Shown: in pieces, positions 45,225 to 54,431 of the stretch
Position numbering within the stretch: position 1 is the stretch's first letter
How the letters are laid out: every line of letters starts with the position of its first letter
Origin: Pedobacter duraquae
GTDB lineage: Bacteria; Bacteroidota; Bacteroidia; Sphingobacteriales; Sphingobacteriaceae
Assembly (NCBI RefSeq): GCF_004362245.1
Contig: NZ_SNWM01000002.1
Span: forward strand, 930,001 to 994,000
Direction of reading: 5' to 3'
Length of the DNA: 64,000 nt
Notes under the pieces: model-generated
What the model saw: only the letters and a program-made list of their open reading frames with translations
Database searches by the model: none
What the model was told of the DNA's origin: nothing
Program-made: the position numbers and the translations under genes

Positions 45225-46916
45225 TTAAGCTTTAATAGTTTTGTTATTCACGGTTGCTTTATAAATAGCCATGGCTGAAATAAAAATCACCGCGCCTACA
45301 CCAATTATCACGTTTGAGTAACCTTCCGCTAAAATGCCGAGACAAACAATTCCTATCCCGACAACCGCCATGGATATTGCAATTACCCGGATACCGAATA
45401 TATTTTGCTTTTCGGCAGCAAAATGTGCGTTCTTATTATCTTCCCGATTTTGCTTGACCAGGCGTAGTTGCTCTTCGGCCATTTCAATAAACTTTCCAGA
45501 AACAAAACCACGATTTCGATAGTAGATTTCGAAGATGCAGAGCAAAACAATTGGGATACCCACTCCTAAGATTGTTTCTATGGTACGGTTTAATTTTAAA
45601 TCAAGGAGGGATGGAGAAATAACTTTGAAAAACAAGTTAATTACCAGCGAACTGACGGTCACCGTTACCACAGATAAGCCTGTTTGTCTTTTTGAAAAGA
45701 GCGTCCAAATGACCGGGGCAAACAAGGCACCACCGGCAATGGAGGCGGTGCTTAAAACAACTTCAACAATTCCACCTGCGCTAGGAATCCACATGGCGAC
45801 CAGGATTGTTAACACACCAAATATCAACGTAAATAAACGGGCCATCCAGATTACCTGTTTTTCTGATGCCGAGGGGCGCATTAGATTTTTATAAATATCC
45901 TGAGCGAACACCGTAGCAGCCATATTAATCGTGGTGTTTGCCTTACTTGATGTGGCTGAAACCATACCTGCCAAAACCAACCCGATTAAACCTGCAGGCA
46001 TTACTTGTTGTATCAGCATCATGTAAGCATCTTCAGTTTGCAAGCCTTGTAGATTAGGATTGATGATCCGGTAAATCATCGGTGGCAACATCCAAATAAT
46101 CGGGCATATGAAGTAGAGCACTGTAAAAATGCCAGCTACTTTTTTTGAATTTTTCTCATCTTTCACACTGGTATAACGTTGTACATATGACCAGTTTCCA
46201 CCAATATAAAAAGTTTGATAAACGATGAAGGCAAGCATAAACCCAAAGGTGTAATCTTCATTAAAAGCCTCAAAAAAATGTGCTGGTGCTTTTGTAATCA
46301 GATTATTTACACCGCCTATTTGAGCAAAAGCTATAGGAATAACGATTACAACAGCGGCCGAAAGGATTACAAACTGAACAACATCTGTAACCAGCACTGC
46401 CCAGAGTCCTCCGGCTGCTGTATAGAGAACGATAATAAGTCCGATGATTAAAATACAGGTATTTATGGGTAAATCAGTTGCTACATGAATCATTTTTCCA
46501 ACTGGATAAAGCACCGCGGCAGTAGTAAAAAGGCTTAAAAGCAACGTCATATATGTATAAAACTGCTTTTCTTTATCCCCAAAACGCTTACCGATAAATT
46601 CGGCTGCCGTGGCGACGCCAGTTTTTTTCCACTTGGCGGCAATAAATAGCGTTACGATTAACCCACTTATCGCCATCGTTAATTGGATAGCATTGGCAAC
46701 CAATCCAAACTTATAAGCTATAGATCCCCAAACGACAAAAGTACCAGCTGAAAAATAACTAATGAATAAGGACAAGCCATTTATCCACCATGGTGTTTCG
46801 CCACCTGCTTCGAAAAAGGCCTGACCATTTTTACTTGCAACACGGGTAAAAGTCAATCCGATTGCAAAAATCAGTAGGGCAAAGATGCCCATTACTATAA
46901 AATCCAGTCTTACCAT
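45225..46916 (-). CDS. Sodium:solute symporter (SSS family)
   Basis: 563 residues with about 13-14 membrane segments, starting at LDFIVMGIFALLIFAIGLTF. Typical SSSF blocks are GGETPWWINGLSLFISYFSAGTFVVWG near 38, TAAEFIGKRFGDKEKQFYT near 103, and LAGMVSATSSKANTTINMAATVFAQDIYK near 315 (Na+ site region). It should import a monosaccharide or small uronic acid across the inner membrane. It overlaps the end of the FAD oxidoreductase gene by 7 bp. Confidence 0.92.
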   Translation of the reverse strand: MVRLDFIVMGIFALLIFAIGLTFTRVASKNGQAFFEAGGETPWWINGLSLFISYFSAGTFVVWGSIAYKFGLVANAIQLTMAISGLIVTLFIAAKWKKTGVATAAEFIGKRFGDKEKQFYTYMTLLLSLFTTAAVLYPVGKMIHVATDLPINTCILIIGLIIVLYTAAGGLWAVLVTDVVQFVILSAAVVIVIPIAFAQIGGVNNLITKAPAHFFEAFNEDYTFGFMLAFIVYQTFYIGGNWSYVQRYTSVKDEKNSKKVAGIFTVLYFICPIIWMLPPMIYRIINPNLQGLQTEDAYMMLIQQVMPAGLIGLVLAGMVSATSSKANTTINMAATVFAQDIYKNLMRPSASEKQVIWMARLFTLIFGVLTILVAMWIPSAGGIVEVVLSTASIAGGALFAPVIWTLFSKRQTGLSVVTVTVSSLVINLFFKVISPSLLDLKLNRTIETILGVGIPIVLLCIFEIYYRNRGFVSGKFIEMAEEQLRLVKQNREDNKNAHFAAEKQNIFGIRVIAISMAVVGIGIVCLGILAEGYSNVIIGVGAVIFISAMAIYKATVNNKTIKA

Positions 46917-49210
46917 ATTATATTATTTTGATCGGCATAGCAACGGACAGCAAATAACGCTGCTGGAATGTTTCCTGATGGATGCTGGAGCTCAATAGTT
47001 AAATTTTTAGTTAAAACTCCTTTTTCAAAAAGAATCTGATTACGCGTTTGATAGTTGTTCTTTTGTTCAAAGATGGTATCGCCAGCATCGTTTTTGACTA
47101 CATAGTCCCTCACACAGAAAGGCATTACATTTTCGGGATGTGTCATCAATACAGATTCCATGGGATGATCAAAATCACTATCGAACCAAAGATCAATTTT
47201 TTTGATGACTTGCGGCGTTTCCCAGGTTAAATTGACAGCCGGTTGTGGATCGTTGATCTCGGCAACCCATGCGTTTGGCTGAGAAACTGGTCTGTCAATG
47301 CCATTTAGCAGGTTTTCAACACCATAAACACGTTGTTTTTCTGAAACAGCAATTGCAAAATTTTGCCCATTCGGGCGACGTTGCGGGCACCAGAATTCAA
47401 ATTCATCCACCCCCGTTCCTTCGGGTGGCACTTGTTTTCCATTGTTAGAAACAGCTTTGTTTTTTGAATTAAATAAGGATAAAATCCCCGATAAACGTTG
47501 TTCCGTGCAGCCGATCTCAGCGTCTGAATTACCGCCGAACATCAGATATACATAATCGTCAGCCTCTATCTCGACATCAAAACTTATATCGACTACTTGT
47601 TTTCCTTTTTTTATTGGGATATTTTCTTCTGCAAGTGTGACGTCTGGTGTGAAATTTCCTTTTTTGGAGGACATTCTCAGTTCAACCTTAAGCTCAGTAT
47701 CATCCAGTGCATGTATGTGAACCGAAAAGACCGGCAATATGCCCGCCTTTAAAGGAAACATTTGTGCTGAGGGAACCACTAACGATTTCCATAAGTCTAC
47801 CCGCTCAAAACCTTTCAATTGATATTCACTTGACGCGGTCAATATTGCCTGAAGAGCGAGATCCTGATCATCTGATAAGGAGAATTCCGGAATATGTTGC
47901 CCCTCTCTCATTAAGTTTTGTTGAAATTTTTGAAGGTTTTCTCCAGTGAGCAAATCTCTTGGTTGGAGTTGGCCTTGAATGCACATCGCTGCGGCCATTC
48001 CCGCAGCCTGACCTATATATCCGCATGTAGCCATTACACGTGTGGCGCCGAATGTTACGTGACTAACGCTAATTATACGGCCGGCCAGAAATAAGTTAGT
48101 AATATTTTTGCTGTAGATTGAACGGTATGGAATTTGAAAAATCCCTTTACTGTGCCACTGGTTACATCCTGGGCGTTCGCTAAACACTCCGTCGGCGGGG
48201 TGCAAATCGATTGACCAACCACCAAAAGCGATGGCATCTTTATGACTACGTTGCTCAACTAAATCATGTTGAGTCATCATGTAATCACCCTCAAATCTTC
48301 GGCTCTCCCTTTTTCCCGGTATTGTACCTACCCATTCCAGGGTCAGATTTTCCGCTTCCGGAAATTGCCCTGAATTTTTAATATAATTCCATACACCGTA
48401 AACAACTTTCCAAAGTTCCCATTTTATTTTTTCAGTGTCGTGAACGGTATCTAATCGTCCACCAAATTCTACCCACCATAACTTACAGCCAAATTCATTT
48501 GCATTAAAATTACGGAACCTTGGAATCTGAGTAATATCAGTTAAAGCAAATGATGGCGGAATAAATTTTACCGGCTTACCTGTATCCTTACTATAAAAAT
48601 ATAACGAGTGTCCTAAAAGTTCACCGTATTCCTCTGTTGGTGCCATTCCCTCGTTAAATTCTTCTTTATGCTCTGCGCCCATTCTGAAAGCAGCTCCAGA
48701 GAGGAAGCCTACGATTCCGTCACCCGTTGCATCACAAAAAAGGGGCGCAGACAAACGGTAAGAAGTCGAATTCTGGCTACAAAACGCCTGAATAGATTCA
48801 ATTGTATCCTGGTCTTTTTTTTCTATATCATAAATCGCGGTATTGAGTAACAACTGAATGTTCGGTTCTTGTATTACTTTGTCCAATAAGATCATATCCA
48901 AGATCACTGGATTTCCCTCAGGATTACGAAAGGTATTCTCCACCAAAAGTTCATCTACAACACCACCCTCTCTTGCCCATCGGTTATTATTGCCCATATG
49001 AGAAGTTGCACCCAAGATCCAAAGGCGAACTTCACTGGAAGAGTTACCTCCAAGAACTGGTCGATCTTGAACTAAAACAACCTTCGCCCCTTGTCTGGCA
49101 GCCGTAATGGCACTGCAAACACCAGATAAACCTCCGCCGGCAACAATCAGATCAGCCGACAGATCGACCTGATTTAAATATCTTTTTAAAGATGGTTCTT
49201 CTATTTTCAT
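46910..49210 (-). CDS. FAD-dependent oxidoreductase with C-terminal beta domains
   Basis: 766 residues from ATG at 49210; a TTG seven codons earlier is less likely. The N-terminal FAD-binding Rossmann loop VAGGGLSGVCSA is at about 23-34, with KVVLVQDRPVLGGNSSSEVRLW after it; this is the FAD_oxidored group common in Bacteroidota glycan loci. A second FAD motif NLFLAGRIISVSHVTFGATRVMATCGYIGQAAG is near 375-405. Residues ~470-760 look like two beta-sandwich modules. There is no clear signal peptide, so it is probably cytoplasmic. Its substrate is unknown; oxidation of a sugar is possible. First gene of unit C. Confidence 0.85.
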   Translation of the reverse strand: MKIEEPSLKRYLNQVDLSADLIVAGGGLSGVCSAITAARQGAKVVLVQDRPVLGGNSSSEVRLWILGATSHMGNNNRWAREGGVVDELLVENTFRNPEGNPVILDMILLDKVIQEPNIQLLLNTAIYDIEKKDQDTIESIQAFCSQNSTSYRLSAPLFCDATGDGIVGFLSGAAFRMGAEHKEEFNEGMAPTEEYGELLGHSLYFYSKDTGKPVKFIPPSFALTDITQIPRFRNFNANEFGCKLWWVEFGGRLDTVHDTEKIKWELWKVVYGVWNYIKNSGQFPEAENLTLEWVGTIPGKRESRRFEGDYMMTQHDLVEQRSHKDAIAFGGWSIDLHPADGVFSERPGCNQWHSKGIFQIPYRSIYSKNITNLFLAGRIISVSHVTFGATRVMATCGYIGQAAGMAAAMCIQGQLQPRDLLTGENLQKFQQNLMREGQHIPEFSLSDDQDLALQAILTASSEYQLKGFERVDLWKSLVVPSAQMFPLKAGILPVFSVHIHALDDTELKVELRMSSKKGNFTPDVTLAEENIPIKKGKQVVDISFDVEIEADDYVYLMFGGNSDAEIGCTEQRLSGILSLFNSKNKAVSNNGKQVPPEGTGVDEFEFWCPQRRPNGQNFAIAVSEKQRVYGVENLLNGIDRPVSQPNAWVAEINDPQPAVNLTWETPQVIKKIDLWFDSDFDHPMESVLMTHPENVMPFCVRDYVVKNDAGDTIFEQKNNYQTRNQILFEKGVLTKNLTIELQHPSGNIPAALFAVRCYADQNNIIW

Positions 49211-49281
49211 GAAATATCTTTCGAAATGCAAGAAGCCGCATTTGGTTAGGCAGCATCTTGCAGTAATTTTTTAAATGATTT

Positions 49282-49289
49282 CGAAGATA
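49282..49289 (-). promoter_or_regulatory. -7-like element of PUL unit C
   Basis: TATCTTCG on the minus strand, the same octamer as in unit A, 72 bp upstream of the FAD oxidoreductase start codon and 53-54 bp below the proximal LacI box centre. No good -33 element is seen. Confidence 0.5.
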
Positions 49290-49336
49290 TTTATATTTTA
49301 AGTGCTGACTAGCGAGAGTAGATGCTAAAAAATCAT

Positions 49337-49367
49337 GGGAGCGTTCCCGAAAATTGGGAACGTTCCC
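49337..49367. promoter_or_regulatory. Paired LacI-family operator boxes, PUL unit C
   Basis: GGGAGCGTTCCC (49337-49348) and GGGAACGTTCCC (49356-49367), the second a perfect 12-bp palindrome. CG centres at 49342/43 and 49361/62 are again 19 bp apart. It lies between the lacI-family gene and unit C. Confidence 0.8.
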
Positions 49368-49454
49368 TTTATCAGGTATGCTATTTTTTCCCAAAAATTT
49401 AGCTTATTGGAATATGCATTGACCAAATAAATCATTCAAAGCCCTGGCTTGGTT

Positions 49455-50480
49455 TTAATTTCCTTTTACTGTAGAATTTCGAATAATCAGTTCCGCATCA
49501 AGTGTTCTGATTAACGGCTTCCATTCCGAAATATCTTTATCCATTAATCCCAAAAGAAGCTCCATAGCATTTCGCCCAATTTCGAGAACAGGTTGAGCAA
49601 CTGTGGTAAGACTTGGTTCAATAAAGCTTGATCCATAATTGTCACTAAATCCGACAACGGCTACATCTTCAGGAATCCGTTTCCCCAATTGTTTTAAAAC
49701 CTGAATAGCCTCAATTGCAGTTGGATCATTTACAGCAAATAATGCATCAGCAGGATTATCTAACTCAACCAAATGTTTAACATACATTTTTACTTTGTTA
49801 AGCGTTAAATCGTAGCCTATAATCAGCTCTTCATCTACAGGAATATTGTGTTTCTTTAACGCGTCCAGATAGCCATTCATTCTTTTACGGCTAATCACAA
49901 GAGAATTCGGCCCGGCTAAATGCGCAATCCTACGTTTTCCAATGTTTATCAAATGTTCCACAGCTTTAAATGCTGCATCATAGTCATTAACTACCACTTT
50001 CGGCACGGTCATTTCTTCGCATACACGATTAAAGAACACAACGGGGATGCGCTTGCGAATAAATGCTTTCCAATGGTCGTAGTTTAGGGTTTCTTTAGTA
50101 AGCGAGACCATTACACCATCCACACGATTGGCTAACATCACTTTGGAGTTTGCTACTTCAGTTTCATAGCTTTCATTGCATTGGGAAATCAACACACTGT
50201 AACCCTGTCTTGCTGCCTCTTCCTGGGCACCTACTACTACTTGCGGAAAAAATGAGGTAATAAACTCTGGCAATATAATTCCAATGGTTTTAGTTTTATT
50301 CGTAATCAAACTGATAGAAAGCATATTGCGCTGATAATCTAACTTTTCAGCAAGTTCCAAAACCCGGGCTCTGGTTTCAGTTTTCACACTCGGATGTCCG
50401 GTAAGCGCTCTTGAAACGGTAGATTTAGATATTTTAAGCTCGTTGGCAATATCAACTATTGTTGTCTGGTTACTTTTCAT
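49455..50480 (-). CDS. LacI-family transcriptional regulator
   Basis: 341 residues. The N-terminal helix-turn-helix with hinge reads TIVDIANELKISKSTVSRAL (6-25), then SVKTETRARVLELAEKLDYQRN. A periplasmic-binding-protein-like effector domain follows (KTIGIILPEFITSFFPQVV from ~63; DALFAVNDPTAIEA near 240; VAVVGFSDNYGSSF near 268). It lies directly upstream of unit C on the same strand, and is the only DNA-binding regulator in the locus; no HTCS, SusR or ECF/anti-sigma pair is present. The three GAACGTTC box pairs are its probable targets. No such box was seen at its own start. Confidence 0.93.
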   Translation of the reverse strand: MKSNQTTIVDIANELKISKSTVSRALTGHPSVKTETRARVLELAEKLDYQRNMLSISLITNKTKTIGIILPEFITSFFPQVVVGAQEEAARQGYSVLISQCNESYETEVANSKVMLANRVDGVMVSLTKETLNYDHWKAFIRKRIPVVFFNRVCEEMTVPKVVVNDYDAAFKAVEHLINIGKRRIAHLAGPNSLVISRKRMNGYLDALKKHNIPVDEELIIGYDLTLNKVKMYVKHLVELDNPADALFAVNDPTAIEAIQVLKQLGKRIPEDVAVVGFSDNYGSSFIEPSLTTVAQPVLEIGRNAMELLLGLMDKDISEWKPLIRTLDAELIIRNSTVKGN

Positions 50481-50713
50481 ATTTGGTTTACGCTCAAAAA
50501 TATCGCATTATACAACTAGCGATGGTGCAACTAGGCATTGCAATTTGGCTACAAGTAAAGAAATTTTATTTAAAGTACAAAAACTCATTAATGCCTTGGA
50601 TCTACTGATTAGATTCGATAGTTATCCGATATATGCTCGCAAAACGAACCTCAAAAGAACAAGTTGCCTATAAATTTTCTTAATATTGAGTTATCAAACT
50701 GAAATTCACAACC

Positions 50714-52594
50714 ATGATTAAAAAACTAACCTTATTTATTCAGCTTTTGGCCTGTAGCAGTGTGCTGTTTGCACAACGCGGGGCTGCGCCTGATCCGTAT
50801 GTCAAAGATCACTTCACTAAAAAGGAACTTTACATCACCATGCGTGATGGGACGAAGCTATTTACGGCTATTTATAGTCCGAAAGATGCTTCTAAGGATA
50901 AAAAATATCCGGTAATTATGCAGCGAACATGCTACAGCATAGCACCATACGGCGAGGATAAATTCCCTGCGAAACTGGGGCCTTCAGAAATCATCATGAA
51001 AGAAGGTTATATCTTCGTTTACCAGGATGTACGTGGCCGGTATAAAAGTGAAGGCGTATTTACCAACATGACGCCCGTTATCGACGATAAAAAAAGTAAA
51101 AAAGACGTTGATGAAGGTTCAGACACTTATGACACAATTGACTGGCTAGTTAAAAATGTTAACGGCAATAATGGAAAAGTTGGACAGTGGGGTATCTCCT
51201 ATCCAGGTTTCTACACTGCCGCAGGCATCTTGTCTAACCATCCTGCGTTAAAAGCATCTTCTCCACAGGCGCCGATTTCGGATTTCTTCTTTGATGATTT
51301 CCACCATAATGGATCTTTCCTGGAAAGCTATATTTTCACTTTTCCAGTATTTGGCGTTCAGAAAACAGACACTACCAGCAAAGCATGGTATAGCAGCCAG
51401 AACATCAAGCCAACTACAAAAGACGGCTATCAGTTCTTGCTGGATGTTGGGCCACTGAAGAACTTCGACCAATGGTACAAGGATAATTTCTTTTGGCAGG
51501 AAACCATGAACCACCCGAGTTATGATGAATTCTGGCAAAAAAGAAGCTTGCCAAAGCACTACAAAAAAGTAATGCCTGCGGTGATGCTTGTTGGTGGATG
51601 GTATGACGCAGAAGATTTGACCGGTCCCTTAGCAATCCATCGTGCAATTGCAAAATCAGATCCGAATGCATACAACACTATTGTTATGGGTCCATTTGGT
51701 CATGGAAGATGGTCTAGAGAAACAGGGCATACTTTACATAGCAATGTATATTTTGGCGATAGCATAGCTACCTTTTATCAAAAAAATATTGAAGCAAAGT
51801 TTTTCAACCATTTCCTAAAAGGGAAGGGTGATAAAAACTCAGGACTACCAAATGCCTATATGTATGATACAGGCAAAAAGGTTTGGCAAACATTTGACCA
51901 ATGGCCGGCTGCCGCGGCCACGCATGAAAAACTATATTTAAACGCGGATGGCGTATTGAGCTTTGGCAAACCTAATGGTTCTGGATCGAGTTCTTTTGTT
52001 AGTGATCCATTGAAACCGGTTCCATATACCGAAGACAATACTACTACCGAAGGTTTTACACCACATAATTATATGAGTGAAGATCAGCGTTTCGCCGGTC
52101 GCAGGCCAGACGTATTAACTTTCCAATCGGCAGTACTTACCGAAGATATTACCCTTGGTGGTGAAATCATGTCTAAATTGCAGGTAGCTACAACAGGTAC
52201 TGATGCAGACTGGATTGTAAAGTTGATCGACGTTTATCCTGGCGACGAGCCTAATCATCCTTACCTGCCCAACAAAAACATCCTGATGAGTAATTATTGG
52301 CAGATGGTGCGTTCGGAAATTATGCCGGGGCGTTTCCGCAATAGTTTCGAGAAGCCTGAGGCCTTTGTTGCCAATCAAAAAACGGCAGTTAACTTTAGTT
52401 TACAGGATGTATTACACACGTTCAAAAAAGGCCATAAGATTATGATCCAGGTTCAAAGCACAGCCTTTCCGTTGTTCGCACGCAACCCTCAGAAATTTGT
52501 TCCAAATCCATATAAAGCTGAGGCTTCGGACTACATTAAAGCAACACATACGGTATTTGGCGACAGTTTTATTGACGTAGAAGTACTCAAATAG
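50714..52594 (+). CDS. CocE/NonD family hydrolase
   Basis: 626 residues with a signal peptide (about 1-20, LTLFIQLLACSSVLFAQ). It is an alpha/beta-hydrolase of the X-Pro dipeptidyl-peptidase/CocE group. The nucleophile is predicted at Ser162 in GQWGISYPGF, with Asp in VMLVGGWYDAEDL near 300 and His in GPFGHGRWSRETGHTLH near 335. The C-terminal jelly-roll (from ~435, DVLTFQSAVLTEDITLGG) is typical. It cleaves an ester or peptide; the substrate is unknown. It is divergent from the LacI gene with a 233-bp gap and has its own terminator, so it is probably not part of the PUL. Confidence 0.9.
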   Translation: MIKKLTLFIQLLACSSVLFAQRGAAPDPYVKDHFTKKELYITMRDGTKLFTAIYSPKDASKDKKYPVIMQRTCYSIAPYGEDKFPAKLGPSEIIMKEGYIFVYQDVRGRYKSEGVFTNMTPVIDDKKSKKDVDEGSDTYDTIDWLVKNVNGNNGKVGQWGISYPGFYTAAGILSNHPALKASSPQAPISDFFFDDFHHNGSFLESYIFTFPVFGVQKTDTTSKAWYSSQNIKPTTKDGYQFLLDVGPLKNFDQWYKDNFFWQETMNHPSYDEFWQKRSLPKHYKKVMPAVMLVGGWYDAEDLTGPLAIHRAIAKSDPNAYNTIVMGPFGHGRWSRETGHTLHSNVYFGDSIATFYQKNIEAKFFNHFLKGKGDKNSGLPNAYMYDTGKKVWQTFDQWPAAAATHEKLYLNADGVLSFGKPNGSGSSSFVSDPLKPVPYTEDNTTTEGFTPHNYMSEDQRFAGRRPDVLTFQSAVLTEDITLGGEIMSKLQVATTGTDADWIVKLIDVYPGDEPNHPYLPNKNILMSNYWQMVRSEIMPGRFRNSFEKPEAFVANQKTAVNFSLQDVLHTFKKGHKIMIQVQSTAFPLFARNPQKFVPNPYKAEASDYIKATHTVFGDSFIDVEVLK

Positions 52595-52610
52595 ATTTCA
52601 TTTATTGATG

Positions 52611-52647
52611 AAAAGGCGCAAATGGATTAATCACCTTTGCGCCTTTT
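52611..52647 (+). terminator. Rho-independent terminator after the CocE-like gene
   Basis: AAAAGGCGCAAA (52611-52622) pairs perfectly with TTTGCGCCTTTT (52636-52647) over a 13-nt loop and continues into further T on the plus strand. It lies 16 bp past the stop codon. Confidence 0.88.
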
Positions 52648-52705
52648 TTATGGGCTATCGGCGCGGTATTTGCATATAAACTGTAATCCCTAATTTTAAT
52701 TTATC

Positions 52706-53809
52706 ATGAAACACACGCTCTTAATCCTACTGGTCTGTTTAACATTTGCCGGATTTTCGCAAACCACGAAAGTCGTAATTACCGATATTAAACCCGCTTA
52801 CCAGGGCAATAAATTCCCTGTTGTAAAATCGCCCGAACATCCAAAGATTGCCGAAAAAATAAACACATTTTTACAAATGAAATATCTGGATCATGTACCT
52901 GGTATTTTCAAGAAACATCCATTTGAAAATGTGATGTACGAACCTGATGCCAAGCGGAGTTACGTCTTTTTTTTTGAGTGGCGGCGGCTGAAAACCCCAA
53001 ATAACCTGCTGAGTATCGAAATCTATGGTGAGTCTACAGGGGCTTATCCCGAGGCATTTACGGCTTACGAGAATTTTGACCTCCAAACAGGAGATCCAAT
53101 ATTGCTCAACAACATTTTCAACGAATCCGGGGCGCTGTCTATGGAAAAAATCCTGAACCAACGGATAAAGAAAGAGATTACTGACTATGTTGTGGAGATA
53201 AAAGCGACTATTAAAGAAAACAAAAAGAGTACTCAAGATGACACCGATCAATTGGACATGTACAATGAATGCCTGGATGGAATTGAAAACAATAACATGG
53301 AGTATTATTCTTTCTATTTGGAGAAGGATAGCATCACATTTGTGAGGGGCCGGTGTTCCAATCACGCTTTAATGGCCATCGATGAGTTGGGAACATTTTA
53401 TGAACGGTTCTCGATAAAACAACTATCAGGATATCTTTCCAGTTCGGGCAAAAAGATTATAAACGGTAGTACAGAAGATAAGCTTGCCGATACACCAGCA
53501 GGTAAGCTTTTTAAAGGGTTTATCAACAAAAAATATGCGATTACGATGCTCATTGAAAAAATTTATCCAGACGGATCTTTATCCGCCAAATATTGGTATG
53601 ATAAATATAAACAACCTATAGAATTGAGTGGAAACTTTAAAAATGGCCGTTTGAAACTCAGTGAAGAGGAATTGCATGAAACAACTGTTCCAGCAGTTAG
53701 CGTAAAAGCTGAGATCTCAGCAAACTGGATTAATAATAAAAGTATTTTAGGCACCTGGAAAAATATCCACACCAATCAGGTTTCCACTCTTGAACTCTCA
53801 ACTTATTAA
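52706..53809 (+). CDS. Exported protein with possible DUF3298-like domain
   Basis: 367 residues with a signal peptide (about 1-19, HTLLILLVCLTFAGFSQ). The region ~70-250 resembles the DUF4163/DUF3298 pair: paired strands with IEIYGESTGAYPEAFTAYENFDLQTGDPILLNNIF near 105-140, and a later ending GTFYERFSIKQL. The C-terminal third (from ~270) is a separate beta-rich stretch with GNFKNGRLKLSEEEL. No catalytic motif is seen. It meets the next gene tail to tail with a 9-bp gap. The function is unknown. Confidence 0.7.
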   Translation: MKHTLLILLVCLTFAGFSQTTKVVITDIKPAYQGNKFPVVKSPEHPKIAEKINTFLQMKYLDHVPGIFKKHPFENVMYEPDAKRSYVFFFEWRRLKTPNNLLSIEIYGESTGAYPEAFTAYENFDLQTGDPILLNNIFNESGALSMEKILNQRIKKEITDYVVEIKATIKENKKSTQDDTDQLDMYNECLDGIENNNMEYYSFYLEKDSITFVRGRCSNHALMAIDELGTFYERFSIKQLSGYLSSSGKKIINGSTEDKLADTPAGKLFKGFINKKYAITMLIEKIYPDGSLSAKYWYDKYKQPIELSGNFKNGRLKLSEEELHETTVPAVSVKAEISANWINNKSILGTWKNIHTNQVSTLELSTY

Positions 53810-53818
53810 CAATCACTT

Positions 53819-54346
53819 TTATTTGACTTTAAGCACCCACAAATCTGCATTGCGCTTATTTATTGAAGAAGGCATGGCTTCGCTTTGTCGAAAAAATTCT
53901 TTTTCAGTATATGTTTTAAGGGTATGGTAATCAGGATCCATAATTTCAAGCTTAAAATCTGTGAGAAAGGCTGTATCTCCGGTCTCCAGTGGGAGTTGAA
54001 ATACTGCAGTCTGGTTTTCTGATGATTTGCCGACATATAAAGTATCGCTTGTCCCCTTTTTCTCATCTGCAATTTTATAGCTATAAGAAAGTACGGCATA
54101 TTTTGAGGCATCACTGGTATTGATAATATGAAGTTTTTTGACATCTGGTGCCCTGTTCCTCCCACGATCTCCTCCGTCACCATAATTCCAGCCGATATAC
54201 ATGATTACAGCAAAGACCACAATAACAGTTACGATAACCCCGAGGGTGTAGATTAATTTTGTCCGCAGCGGTTTTTCCCGGAAACCAAGACTAACTAAAA
54301 TAAAAATGCCAATACAGGTGCCGAGAAGATATAAATAGTCCATCAT
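53819..54346 (-). CDS. Uncharacterised two-helix membrane protein
   Basis: Not recognised. 175 residues with two N-terminal membrane segments (about 4-19, and 30-52 LIYTLGVIVTVIVVFAVIMYIGW), then GDGGDRGRNRAP and a soluble region with beta character (KYAVLSYSYKIADEKKGTSDTLYVGKS; AFLTDFKLEIMDPDYHTLKTY). It is 85 bp downstream of the WecA-like gene on the same strand and may or may not share its transcript. Confidence 0.7.
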   Translation of the reverse strand: MMDYLYLLGTCIGIFILVSLGFREKPLRTKLIYTLGVIVTVIVVFAVIMYIGWNYGDGGDRGRNRAPDVKKLHIINTSDASKYAVLSYSYKIADEKKGTSDTLYVGKSSENQTAVFQLPLETGDTAFLTDFKLEIMDPDYHTLKTYTEKEFFRQSEAMPSSINKRNADLWVLKVK

Positions 54347-54431
54347 AGTTATCGTCAGAACGTTGAAACGTAGCTGATAAACAAAGTGACAGTGTATTTG
54401 TTGCAGCTATTTGCCTAAGACAGCAAACAGT

